From Aquisediminimonas sp031376385 (GTDB lineage Bacteria > Pseudomonadota > Alphaproteobacteria > Sphingomonadales > Sphingomonadaceae), in contig JANMDQ010000026.1 in NCBI GenBank assembly GCA_031376385.1, forward strand, positions 30,425-94,424: a stretch of 64,000 bases of DNA, given 5' to 3'. The position numbers and the translations under genes are program-made. Under the pieces are notes generated by a model that saw only the letters and a list, made by a program, of their open reading frames with translations, was not told the DNA's origin and made no database searches. Shown here piece after piece: positions 34,762 to 42,335 of this stretch. Each line of letters opens with the position of its first letter. Position 1 is the first letter of the stretch.

Positions 34762-35621
34762 AGAGTATCTTTCGGTTCAAGTTGGATGTTGATCGCGCGA
34801 AGCCTTTCCAGTGCAGCTTCCTCGCCTGTTTTGCTTGCATCAGACATGCCATGTTCCAGTTCGACGAGGCCAGTATATCCCTTGGCCTGCAAATGCCGCA
34901 GCACGTTGACGAAGTTGATTTCGCCCGACCCAGGCTCGCTGCGGTGCGGACTATCGGCAATCTGGACCATGCCCACAACATCATAGGTGAGGTCAAGGTT
35001 ACGCAACAGGTTGCCGTTCATGGCCTGCACATGAAACACATCAAACATCAGCCGAACTGCCGGGTGGTTGACCGCTTTGACAACCGCATAGGCGTCGTGG
35101 AAATCATTGATGAGCATCGCGGGATAATCCCATCCACTCAACGGTTCGATCAGAAATGTTATGCCATGCTTGTGGGCATCATCGGCGAGCAAGCGCAGAT
35201 TGGCGACCATGCCCTGCAACTGGATCGCGAGTGGCATCAAGGGATCACGACCTGTCAACACAGTGACGAAGCGGCCATTGACGCGGGAAACGGCATCGGC
35301 AGCGCGCGTGAGTTCCCCCTTCAAATGCGCCCGCGTTGGTTCGTCATCCTTGGTCCAGAGCGGCTCAATCCAATGTTCAGGGTCAAACGCAATGCACCCC
35401 ATTTCAAGGCCGTGCCGACCCAGCGCCTGACCGATCAGGGTCTGGCTGGCAGGATCGCGCAACAGAAGCGCATTATCTTCAATCCCTGAAAAACCGTGGC
35501 TGGCGATGAAATCGACATGAGCAACGGGATCCAGCGAGCCGACGCTGTGCAAAAACATCGGCGTATCGAGGGAGTATAGCCCGATGTGCGGTGCAAAGCG
35601 CATATTCCACTTGGTGGTCAT
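34758..35621 (-). CDS. Sugar phosphate isomerase/epimerase family TIM-barrel protein
   Basis: A 287-residue xylose-isomerase-like TIM barrel. Metal-binding residues can be recognised in FLIEPLSGWDYP (Glu), LMFDVFHVQ (Asp, His) and GLVELEHG (Glu), as in hydroxypyruvate isomerase-like proteins. Family members isomerise or epimerise sugars and some act in aromatic or inositol catabolism. Its position between an amidase and the meta-cleavage hydratase is unusual, since no isomerisation is required in the textbook lower pathway. GGAG lies 8 nt before ATG 35621, which overlaps the amidase stop by 1 bp (TGATG). Confidence 0.72.
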   Translation of the reverse strand: MTTKWNMRFAPHIGLYSLDTPMFLHSVGSLDPVAHVDFIASHGFSGIEDNALLLRDPASQTLIGQALGRHGLEMGCIAFDPEHWIEPLWTKDDEPTRAHLKGELTRAADAVSRVNGRFVTVLTGRDPLMPLAIQLQGMVANLRLLADDAHKHGITFLIEPLSGWDYPAMLINDFHDAYAVVKAVNHPAVRLMFDVFHVQAMNGNLLRNLDLTYDVVGMVQIADSPHRSEPGSGEINFVNVLRHLQAKGYTGLVELEHGMSDASKTGEEAALERLRAINIQLEPKDTL

Positions 35622-37105
35622 CACTGAATCTCCTGATTGTTTGAGTCGAGTTTGGGCAAGCGGCGGTCCCCGATATGAGCCTCAACCAGAGCACCAGCGG
35701 CCAGCACCGCGTCATCATCTCCCCACCGCGCATAAAGCGTCACACCGAACGGGGTGCCTTTCGCCGATAACCCCACCGGAATGGCAAGCGTCGGCGCACC
35801 CGCCTTCCCCGTGCATTTGGCCGCTGCACCCATCGGGGCGATCAGCACGTCGACATTTCCAGCGCTCATTGCCGCGTCAATGCCCTGAGTTCGGCTGAGT
35901 TCAAGATCGCGGCGTTTGTCACTAATATAGCTTATATGCCTTATCCCGTGAGTAGCCTCAGCGGCGATCAGCAGCGATTGCCCGTAAGGAATGACCTCAG
36001 CATGGACGGAGTTCCAGGCAATGAGATCAGCGAGCGAGTGAATATCCTCCGAAGGGTGATGGTCCGCCAAAAAGCAATTCAGCGCCTCCTTGAACTCTGT
36101 CGCGAAAACCGTTGACCTTACGTCTTGCAGCGCTTCCGCACTGGGCAAGTCGCACGGATCAACGATGGTGGCCCCAGCCATGGCCAGAAAAGCGAGCGCG
36201 GCGTTGAATTGGGGCATCACATCAGCAAACTGATCACGGTCAGCCATTGCGCGTCTGGGAACGCCAATCGTCAATTGAGATATGTCCGTAACGCGGGAGA
36301 GCGCACCTTCCCTTCGCTCAATCGACCAGAGCATTGAGGCCGCATCGCGCACATCAGCACCGGCAACCGCCGCCGTGGCAATGGCAACATCGTTGACTGT
36401 ACGCCCGATAAATCCAGCTGCATCTTGTGATGGCACAAGCGGCATGATCCCCGCGCGCGTGATCGCGCCAAGGCTTGGCTTATATCCTACAACAGATGAG
36501 TAACTTGCAGGCGTTTGAATCGAGTTTTGCGTTTCACCGCCAACGGCCAGTGGTGCAAAGCCAGCAGCAACAGATGAGGCAGACCCAACGCTTGACCCCT
36601 GCCCCCGCCCGTAAGTTATGCCGTGCGGGTTGAGCACCATGCCTTCGGCACCACTGAATCCTGCTGGCATCACATCAGCAACATAATCGGCAAACTCTGT
36701 CATATTGGTTTGCCCAAGGATGATGGCTCCGGCTGCGCGAAGGCGTGTCACCAACGTCGCGGTGATCGTGGGGCGAAAATCCCGCAACGCAGCAACCCCG
36801 GCGTGCACTGTATAATCTGGCCCCATCATGACATTGGCTTTAATCAAGATCGGAATACCGTGCAGCGGGCCGCGATCATGTCCAGTCGCCAGTTCTTCAT
36901 CCAACCGCGCCGCTTCCTCGATGGCGTTTGTTGCCACGGTTTTGACAGCGTTCAACTTTGGCCCGGCTTGATTGAGCGCTTCGATCCGGGCCAGATACCA
37001 TTTCACCGCGTCTTCGATGGACAGGAGGCCGTCGCGGTAAGCTTGGCCGATAGCGGACGCTGACCCTGAGATCAGGAGTCTTTCCAATTCTTCATTCAAC
37101 GGCAT
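35621..37105 (-). CDS. Amidase signature family hydrolase (second)
   Basis: A 494-residue amidase, longer than the one at 26-27 kb. Lys lies in GIPILIKANVMMG, the cis-Ser segment is YGRGQGSSVGSASSVAAG, and the nucleophile segment is GGETQNSIQTPASY. The ETQNSIQ variant differs from the more common DTGGS and recalls amidases of the ETDGS subgroup. It is the first gene of the operon that ends with the two-component system. It may hydrolyse an aryl amide or amino-acid conjugate to feed the ring-opening genes. I place the start at ATG 37105 (MPLNEELERL); the open frame extends to 37270 without homology. Confidence 0.82.
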   Translation of the reverse strand: MPLNEELERLLISGSASAIGQAYRDGLLSIEDAVKWYLARIEALNQAGPKLNAVKTVATNAIEEAARLDEELATGHDRGPLHGIPILIKANVMMGPDYTVHAGVAALRDFRPTITATLVTRLRAAGAIILGQTNMTEFADYVADVMPAGFSGAEGMVLNPHGITYGRGQGSSVGSASSVAAGFAPLAVGGETQNSIQTPASYSSVVGYKPSLGAITRAGIMPLVPSQDAAGFIGRTVNDVAIATAAVAGADVRDAASMLWSIERREGALSRVTDISQLTIGVPRRAMADRDQFADVMPQFNAALAFLAMAGATIVDPCDLPSAEALQDVRSTVFATEFKEALNCFLADHHPSEDIHSLADLIAWNSVHAEVIPYGQSLLIAAEATHGIRHISYISDKRRDLELSRTQGIDAAMSAGNVDVLIAPMGAAAKCTGKAGAPTLAIPVGLSAKGTPFGVTLYARWGDDDAVLAAGALVEAHIGDRRLPKLDSNNQEIQ

Positions 37106-37323
37106 AGATCGGCATCCAATCGGCAATGACTGGGGCGTGATACACCGGTTTGCACGTTGCGAATGCGGCAAGACTGCGATCATTTGCAGTATACCGCAAG
37201 AAGGTGAGGCGAGCCGTATGATTGTGCCGTTTGTGCAATTCCAACCGCGCAAACATTTGGTATTCCGCATTATCGCACGGTCGTCATGTCACGGACCGTG
37301 CCAACCAGAAGCGAGATGACCCG
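37106..37323. promoter_or_regulatory. Divergent promoter region, amidase/lower-pathway operon versus Rieske operon
   Basis: A 218-bp region between two divergent operons with no gene of its own. It contains the palindrome at 37184-37199, and an 11-bp relative of one arm (GGTATTCCGCA, 37259-37269; compare AGTATACCGCA in the palindrome). It is the natural place for control by the response regulator encoded at the end of the minus-strand operon. Confidence 0.5.
37184..37199. promoter_or_regulatory. Near-perfect palindrome, candidate regulator binding site
   Basis: TTGCAGTATACCGCAA reads almost identically on both strands: the central 14 bases match their reverse complement at 12 positions and the outer TTGC/GCAA arms are symmetrical. 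It lies midway in the divergent region. A dimeric regulator, for example the FixJ-like protein at 31.3-32.0 kb, could bind here. No experiment supports this. Confidence 0.45.
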
Positions 37324-38547
37324 ATGAATGACATGTCTAAAATGCCGTTTCATACGCAGAACCCGCAGTTTGATACCGGGCCAATCGCGGTGGAGCCTTA
37401 TCTCTCACAGGACCATTTTGACGCGGAGATTTCGAAAATCTTCAAGAAGGATTGGCTTTGGGTCGCACGCGATGAGGAGCTGCCAAACGCAGGCGATTAC
37501 AAGGTCAAACGGCTTGGCTTTGCGGAAACATCGATCATCATCATGCGTGGCAAAGACGGAGTTGTGCGCGGTTTCCATAATGTATGCCGTCACCGCGGCA
37601 ACAAAGTCGTCACCGAAACTGGCGAGGAGACCTTTGGATCGAGCCGCGCCGCAGTGGTTAGCTGCCGTTTCCATGGATGGGTTTACGGCGCAGATGGCGC
37701 GCTTGTCGATGTGCCTGAAGAGAATAAATTTCCGCCTTGCTTTGATAAGGCTGACAATGGCTTGGTCGCGGTGGCCACAGAGGTCTGGAACGGTTTCATC
37801 TTCATCAATCTGGATAAAAACCCCGCTAAAAATTTGGTGGAGTCGTTGGGCAGTGTTCACCCGCATCTGGATATTTTTCCGTTCGACACGATGGTGCACA
37901 CGCACACATATCGCGCGGAGATTAAGTGCAACTGGAAAGTGGGCGTGGACGCTTTTGCAGAAGCCTATCATGTGCCCACCATTCACAGCGGATCTTTTCC
38001 CGGCCTGACCGAATATTGGATGGATGACATTACATTCCACGGTGATCATCGGTCGCAAGGGTTCTACGCCAATGGCGTCAATCCTGATACTCCGGTTGGC
38101 TCAGCGGCCAATGAGATATTTGCCGGATCGATTGCTTTAAAGCGGACGGAGCCTTTTGTTCTGCCTGCCACAATCAATCCAGGTGCAAGCGATTATTTCG
38201 GTTTTGATCAAACGATCATCTTCCCCAACACCATGTTCCATGTCGGTGTGGGGCTATGGTTCACACACCAATTCTGGCCAGTGACGCAGGATACGTGTCT
38301 TTGGGAGGGCAAGTATTTCCTGAAGGCCCCAGTCACCAATTCGCAGATCTGGGCACAGCGTTATGCCGTCGTGTTGCAGCGCAATGCTTGGCTTGAAGAC
38401 ACGGCAACCATGGAAGACACGCAAGCTGCCCTCAAATCCGGTGCGGTTGAGCAGATGAATTTGCAAGACGATGAAATCCTGATCCGTCACGCCTTTGATG
38501 TGATCAAGCGGCGCGTTGAGACGGCAGACAGTGAGGCGATGACATAA
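37324..38547 (+). CDS. Rieske oxygenase alpha subunit (IacC-like position)
   Basis: A 407-residue Rieske oxygenase. The cluster ligands are C88-x-H90 (NVCRHRGNKV) and C114-x2-H117 (SCRFHGWVYG). The catalytic domain has GVDAFAEAYHVPTIHSG with His216 and His221 as iron ligands and Glu at the place of the bridging acid. It differs clearly from the alpha subunit at 8.6-9.9 kb, so the two are not recent duplicates. It is followed by an orphan small protein, a SnoaL/beta-like protein and a Rieske ferredoxin. In iac clusters the oxygenase IacC has a similar role in opening the oxidised indole. ATG 37324 is chosen as start. Confidence 0.87.
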   Translation: MNDMSKMPFHTQNPQFDTGPIAVEPYLSQDHFDAEISKIFKKDWLWVARDEELPNAGDYKVKRLGFAETSIIIMRGKDGVVRGFHNVCRHRGNKVVTETGEETFGSSRAAVVSCRFHGWVYGADGALVDVPEENKFPPCFDKADNGLVAVATEVWNGFIFINLDKNPAKNLVESLGSVHPHLDIFPFDTMVHTHTYRAEIKCNWKVGVDAFAEAYHVPTIHSGSFPGLTEYWMDDITFHGDHRSQGFYANGVNPDTPVGSAANEIFAGSIALKRTEPFVLPATINPGASDYFGFDQTIIFPNTMFHVGVGLWFTHQFWPVTQDTCLWEGKYFLKAPVTNSQIWAQRYAVVLQRNAWLEDTATMEDTQAALKSGAVEQMNLQDDEILIRHAFDVIKRRVETADSEAMT

Positions 38548-38873
38548 TGGCAAATTTCGAAATTCTAACGCCCTATTTCGATAAATGGGCACAACCGACA
38601 GAATATGGCCGCTCAGATGCTCGTCGCGCGTCAACGCCGGATGAGCTCAGGGCCTTTTACGATGCATCGGTGCCGCATTTGCCGGCCATCCTGAAAAAGG
38701 TGGATGAATATCCAGTGGGTCAACTGCCCGACGATGTGAAACCGCTATTTTATATTGCGCTTTCCATTGCCGAAATTGCGCCCAATGTTGAATTTTATGA
38801 CAATAGCCCGGGCGTTCCGTTTGCCTTTGAAGAAAGCCGGTTGATTGGTGATCACTGCGCGATTGCGGATTGA
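38547..38873 (+). CDS. Conserved-looking small protein of unknown function in the Rieske operon
   Basis: A 108-residue acidic protein I do not recognise. It contains LTPYFDKWAQPTEYGRSDAR, PHLPAILKKVDEYPVGQLP, and FYIALSIAEIAPNVEFY. It has no transmembrane helix, no cysteine motif and no nucleotide-binding loop. Its ATG shares a base with the Rieske stop (TAATG), and its own stop overlaps the next start (TGATG), so it is translated as part of the oxygenase unit. This suggests a subunit, assembly factor or accessory protein of the oxygenase. Its codon usage does not look foreign. Confidence 0.65.
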   Translation: MANFEILTPYFDKWAQPTEYGRSDARRASTPDELRAFYDASVPHLPAILKKVDEYPVGQLPDDVKPLFYIALSIAEIAPNVEFYDNSPGVPFAFEESRLIGDHCAIAD

Positions 38874-39361
38874 TGAGGACGGTTGAACAGCGCCTCGCTC
38901 GGCTTGAAGCACGCGATGATATCCGGCGCTGCATCTATGCCTATGCTGAGGCGGGGGACAGACACAACGCGCCAGAAGTCATGTCGACCTTGTTCACGCG
39001 TGACGCCGTTTACAAGGTCGAAGGGTTCAATGACTTCGCTGGCTGCGATGCGATCACGCAGGGACTCGCTGACATTGGGCGTGATCAGGTGGCGTGGTCG
39101 TTCCATTTGCCGGGTCGTATTCTTTTGTCCTTCGACGATGATGATCAGCAAGCGACGGCAAACTGGGTTGTTTGGGAACCTGCGAACATGGTGATGGATG
39201 GGGAAGAAAAGCCCCATTGGCTGGCCGGTGCCTATGCTGCCACTCTGAGCAATTCGGAGGGGCCGTGGAAATTTGCTGACATGATGCTCAAAGTAAAGTT
39301 CTTTACGCCCTTTGCTGGACCATGGACGCCAATTAAAGGCGATTTTGTCTTTCCAGACTAA
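38873..39361 (+). CDS. SnoaL-like / Rieske dioxygenase beta-like protein
   Basis: A 162-residue protein of the NTF2/SnoaL fold. It has VEQRLARLEARDDIRRCIYA, STLFTRDAVYKVEGF, LPGRILLSFDDDD and a C-terminal VKFFTPFAGPWTP. It may be the small subunit of the oxygenase encoded two genes upstream, or correspond to the SnoaL-like IacD/IacI proteins of indole-acetate clusters. It is similar in length and opening to the SnoaL-like protein at 14.5-15.1 kb. The ATG overlaps the preceding stop by 1 bp. Its precise role cannot be read from sequence. Confidence 0.72.
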   Translation: MRTVEQRLARLEARDDIRRCIYAYAEAGDRHNAPEVMSTLFTRDAVYKVEGFNDFAGCDAITQGLADIGRDQVAWSFHLPGRILLSFDDDDQQATANWVVWEPANMVMDGEEKPHWLAGAYAATLSNSEGPWKFADMMLKVKFFTPFAGPWTPIKGDFVFPD

Positions 39362-39379
39362 AGAAGGTTGCGGCGGGAT

Positions 39380-39712
39380 ATGAGTGATCAGAATATGATA
39401 AAACTGTGCGACGTCGCTGATGTTGGCTGTGACCGCGGCCATAAGGTTGATGTGGAGGGCGTTGGAACGCTCGCAATATTCCGTTTCGAAAACCAGCATT
39501 TCATCGTTGACGACAAATGCACGCACGGCCTGGGGACTTTATCCGATGGCAAAATTTCCGGTGATCAGGTCATCTGCCCCTTCCACCGCGGCGCTTTCAG
39601 TTTCGTGACAGGGCTGCCAACAAAAGCGCCTTGCACGATCGCGGTCAAAACTTACCAGGCCCATGTGGTTGGAACGACCATCTTCATAGCTGAGCCTGAA
39701 AATACGCAGTGA
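39380..39712 (+). CDS. Rieske [2Fe-2S] ferredoxin
   Basis: A 110-residue soluble Rieske ferredoxin. The ligands are C47-x-H49 (DKCTHGLGTL) and C66-x2-H69 (VICPFHRGAF), the standard spacing for dioxygenase ferredoxins. It delivers electrons from a reductase to a Rieske oxygenase, most likely the one at 37.3 kb and perhaps also the one at 8.6 kb. No reductase gene follows. It starts at ATG 39380, 18 bp after the SnoaL-like gene, and closes the operon. The product would be small, acidic and cytoplasmic. Confidence 0.9.
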   Translation: MSDQNMIKLCDVADVGCDRGHKVDVEGVGTLAIFRFENQHFIVDDKCTHGLGTLSDGKISGDQVICPFHRGAFSFVTGLPTKAPCTIAVKTYQAHVVGTTIFIAEPENTQ

Positions 39713-39917
39713 ATGTGCAGCCAGAATCCTCGCGACCATCTAGGCGCAACGCCGCACCCTTCAATTTTGCGCTAAACCACTAATCCTTGCGCCCGTTTGG
39801 TTGCCGCCAGCGACGCACTTGATCATGCCAAATGCACAATAAACAGTGGTCAACACTTATCGCGATTGGCGGCGGAGCGACATATGCATCCGCTAAATCA
39901 AATTCTGGACAAAGGGG
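39713..39917. promoter_or_regulatory. Intergenic region upstream of TonB receptor 1
   Basis: A 205-bp stretch between the ferredoxin and the receptor, both on the plus strand. No gene is supportable. It should hold a promoter for the receptor, but I see no clear -35/-10 pair and no copy of the TTGACG-N5-TATAAT motif found near receptor 2. Confidence 0.35.
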
Positions 39918-42185
39918 ATGACGAACGTGACACATATTCAAATCAGGAAAATCGCAACGACTTCCACAGCAATTCTCATGATGGCCTCGGCAAGCTGGAC
40001 GGCAAGCGCACAGGCGCAAGCCGCGCCAGATACCACAGATGGTGAAGAGAGTTCTGGCGTACAGGAAATCATCGTCACCGCGCAAAAGCGTAATGAATCG
40101 CTTCAAGACGTCCCCATTTCGATTGTGGCATTCAACGGGGAAACATTGGCCCAGCGCGGGGTCACAAATACCAATGACCTGCCCCTTGCCGTGCCGGGGT
40201 TCCAAATCGCGGGCTCCGCGCAGAATAATCTTTATTTTATCCGTGGCATTGGGTCGCAACAAGTTGGCACGGGCACCTTCGCCGCCGTCTCTACCTTTGT
40301 CGACGGTGTTTATGCGCCGTTTACCAGTTCTGCCCTGAAGGGTTTGAGCAACATTGCTAGCATCGAAGTGGACAAAGGTCCGCAGGGCACTTTGTTCGGG
40401 CGTAACTCAACTGGCGGCGTCGTCCAGATTACCACCAAAGACCCGACGCAGGAATTAAGCGGGGATTTCAGCGCAACTTACGGCAATTATGATCATTATG
40501 CGGTGACCGGCTATATTTCAGGCGGCCTGACAGACAAGGTTGCGGCGGACCTCTCCTTGATCGCCGATAATCAGCAGGGTGGCTATGGCCGCAACATCAC
40601 AACCGGAGCGGATGTTTTCAAACGTCGCCTCTTCGCGATGCGCAGCAAACTCGTCTATAATGTCTCCGATGCGACAACAGTTAGGATTATCGGTGAATAT
40701 TCCGATCTGAAGAGCGATTTTGGCGCGATCATCAGCGTGCCAACAGGCTTGAATGAGCTTTTCAATCTTGTCACTGGCGGTAAACTTCTTCCCAAAACTG
40801 GTCCGGGCAGCGTTCCCGGTAGATTTAACGTCGCGGGCGAAAGCCCCAACGGCTACAGAGTAAAAAGCTGGGGGGGCAGCCTGAAAATCGCCTCAGATTT
40901 TGGTTGGGCCGATTTCAGCAGCATCACGTCCTATACGGGATATGAAGGCCGCACCGACGTCGACTTTGACGGAACGCCGCAACGGTTTGCGCCAACGGCA
41001 ACCGACGCGCGTGAACATGTCATCACGCAGGAACTGCAGCTGTCTTCGCCCAAAGAGTCCAAGCTGATCTGGACGGTTGGTGCCTTCTTTCTCAAGCAAC
41101 GCGGATACACAGATCCCTTCACTTTCTCTTCGCCAATCTCGACCATTGTGTTCGGGGCCCCTCCGGGAACAGACTATCTCCTTTTTGCAAAGACCGGCAC
41201 GACATCAATCGCGGGTTATGCGCAAGCAACGGCAGAGATTTTCGCAGACACCCGTCTGACCGTAGGTGCGCGTTACACCCATGATAAGCGCACGATCTCT
41301 GGCTTCACAACTGCAGGCGGCGTTGTCCGACCGGGAACCGTTGGCAGTGACAGCGCCACATTTGGCAAACCTACTTTCCGCGTTGCGCTTGACCATGATT
41401 TCTCAAAAGACTTCAAAGTCTACGCATCGTGGAACCGCGGTTTCCAGTCAGGCACGTATAATTCAAATAGCGCCGCTGGATATAGCCCGCTCGTCAACAA
41501 GGTGCTGAAGCCAGAGAATATCGATGCTTATGAAATTGGATTCAAAAGCGAAGTCTTTGACCGTCGCGTGCGGTTCAATATGGCGGCATTCCTGTATAAT
41601 TACACGAACCTTCAGCAGCAGACCTATGACAACAACGTGCTTGTTTCTTTGAACGCGGGCGCGGCGCGGACGAAGGGCATCGATTTTGAGTTGTTGTTCC
41701 AACCGTCAAGCAATTTCAGCATGGGCGTATCAGGCGCTTATCTGGATGCGAAATATACCGACTATAAAAACGCGCCAGGTTTTTTCACGGTGCGGACACC
41801 CGCAGGTGGCCTGGCTTATGTCGCGCAGCCGATCCCGAATGCTAAGGGTAAGCGCTTAGCCTTTTCGCCCGAGTTCACCGCCACTGCTTTTATCAGCCAC
41901 ACACTGGATACCTCGGCAGGCAAGTTTGAAACCAATGCTTCAGTATCGACCAACTCCGGCTATTTTGCTGAGCCCTCAAATGGTTACAAAGAGCCAAGCT
42001 TCTACGTCATCAATTTGCGGGAAACATGGTCACCAACTGAGAATCTGAGCGTGTCGCTTTGGGTGAAGAACCTCAACAACCGCACATATTATCAGGGCCT
42101 GATCACAGCGTTGCCGACAGGCGTGACCGGAAACACGCCGGGCGCACCGCGTGAATATGGCATCACGGCGCGATACAAATTCTGA
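39918..42185 (+). CDS. TonB-dependent outer-membrane receptor 1
   Basis: A 755-residue outer-membrane receptor. The signal peptide ends after about residue 33 (MMASASWTASAQAQA). The plug begins with QEIIVTAQKRNESLQDVPIS, a TonB-box-like start seen in sphingomonad receptors, followed by FIRGIGSQQ, FVDGVYAPF and KGPQGTLFGRNSTGGVVQI. The beta-barrel ends in YGITARYKF with the C-terminal aromatic. Such receptors import large or hydrophobic compounds using TonB energy. Its place after the Rieske operon suggests it takes up the pathway substrate. A strong hairpin terminator follows 30 bp after the stop. Confidence 0.93.
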   Translation: MTNVTHIQIRKIATTSTAILMMASASWTASAQAQAAPDTTDGEESSGVQEIIVTAQKRNESLQDVPISIVAFNGETLAQRGVTNTNDLPLAVPGFQIAGSAQNNLYFIRGIGSQQVGTGTFAAVSTFVDGVYAPFTSSALKGLSNIASIEVDKGPQGTLFGRNSTGGVVQITTKDPTQELSGDFSATYGNYDHYAVTGYISGGLTDKVAADLSLIADNQQGGYGRNITTGADVFKRRLFAMRSKLVYNVSDATTVRIIGEYSDLKSDFGAIISVPTGLNELFNLVTGGKLLPKTGPGSVPGRFNVAGESPNGYRVKSWGGSLKIASDFGWADFSSITSYTGYEGRTDVDFDGTPQRFAPTATDAREHVITQELQLSSPKESKLIWTVGAFFLKQRGYTDPFTFSSPISTIVFGAPPGTDYLLFAKTGTTSIAGYAQATAEIFADTRLTVGARYTHDKRTISGFTTAGGVVRPGTVGSDSATFGKPTFRVALDHDFSKDFKVYASWNRGFQSGTYNSNSAAGYSPLVNKVLKPENIDAYEIGFKSEVFDRRVRFNMAAFLYNYTNLQQQTYDNNVLVSLNAGAARTKGIDFELLFQPSSNFSMGVSGAYLDAKYTDYKNAPGFFTVRTPAGGLAYVAQPIPNAKGKRLAFSPEFTATAFISHTLDTSAGKFETNASVSTNSGYFAEPSNGYKEPSFYVINLRETWSPTENLSVSLWVKNLNNRTYYQGLITALPTGVTGNTPGAPREYGITARYKF

Positions 42186-42214
42186 TCATCGCTAGGTGTA
42201 GATTCTGATCGTGG

Positions 42215-42248
42215 GCGGGGATTGCTGGAGAGCGATCCCCGTTTATTT
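42215..42248 (+). terminator. Rho-independent terminator after TonB receptor 1
   Basis: CGGGGAT and its complement ATCCCCG form a 7-bp stem around a 12-nt loop (itself partly paired), followed by TTTATTTT. It lies 30 bp after the receptor stop. Confidence 0.7.
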
Positions 42249-42335
42249 TGGAAACCGACTGAAAATGGTCGATATGGTCACCGACGCCCGTGAAGGCCCC
42301 GCCTAGCCTCGTTTACGACGACAGCAATGCGACAT

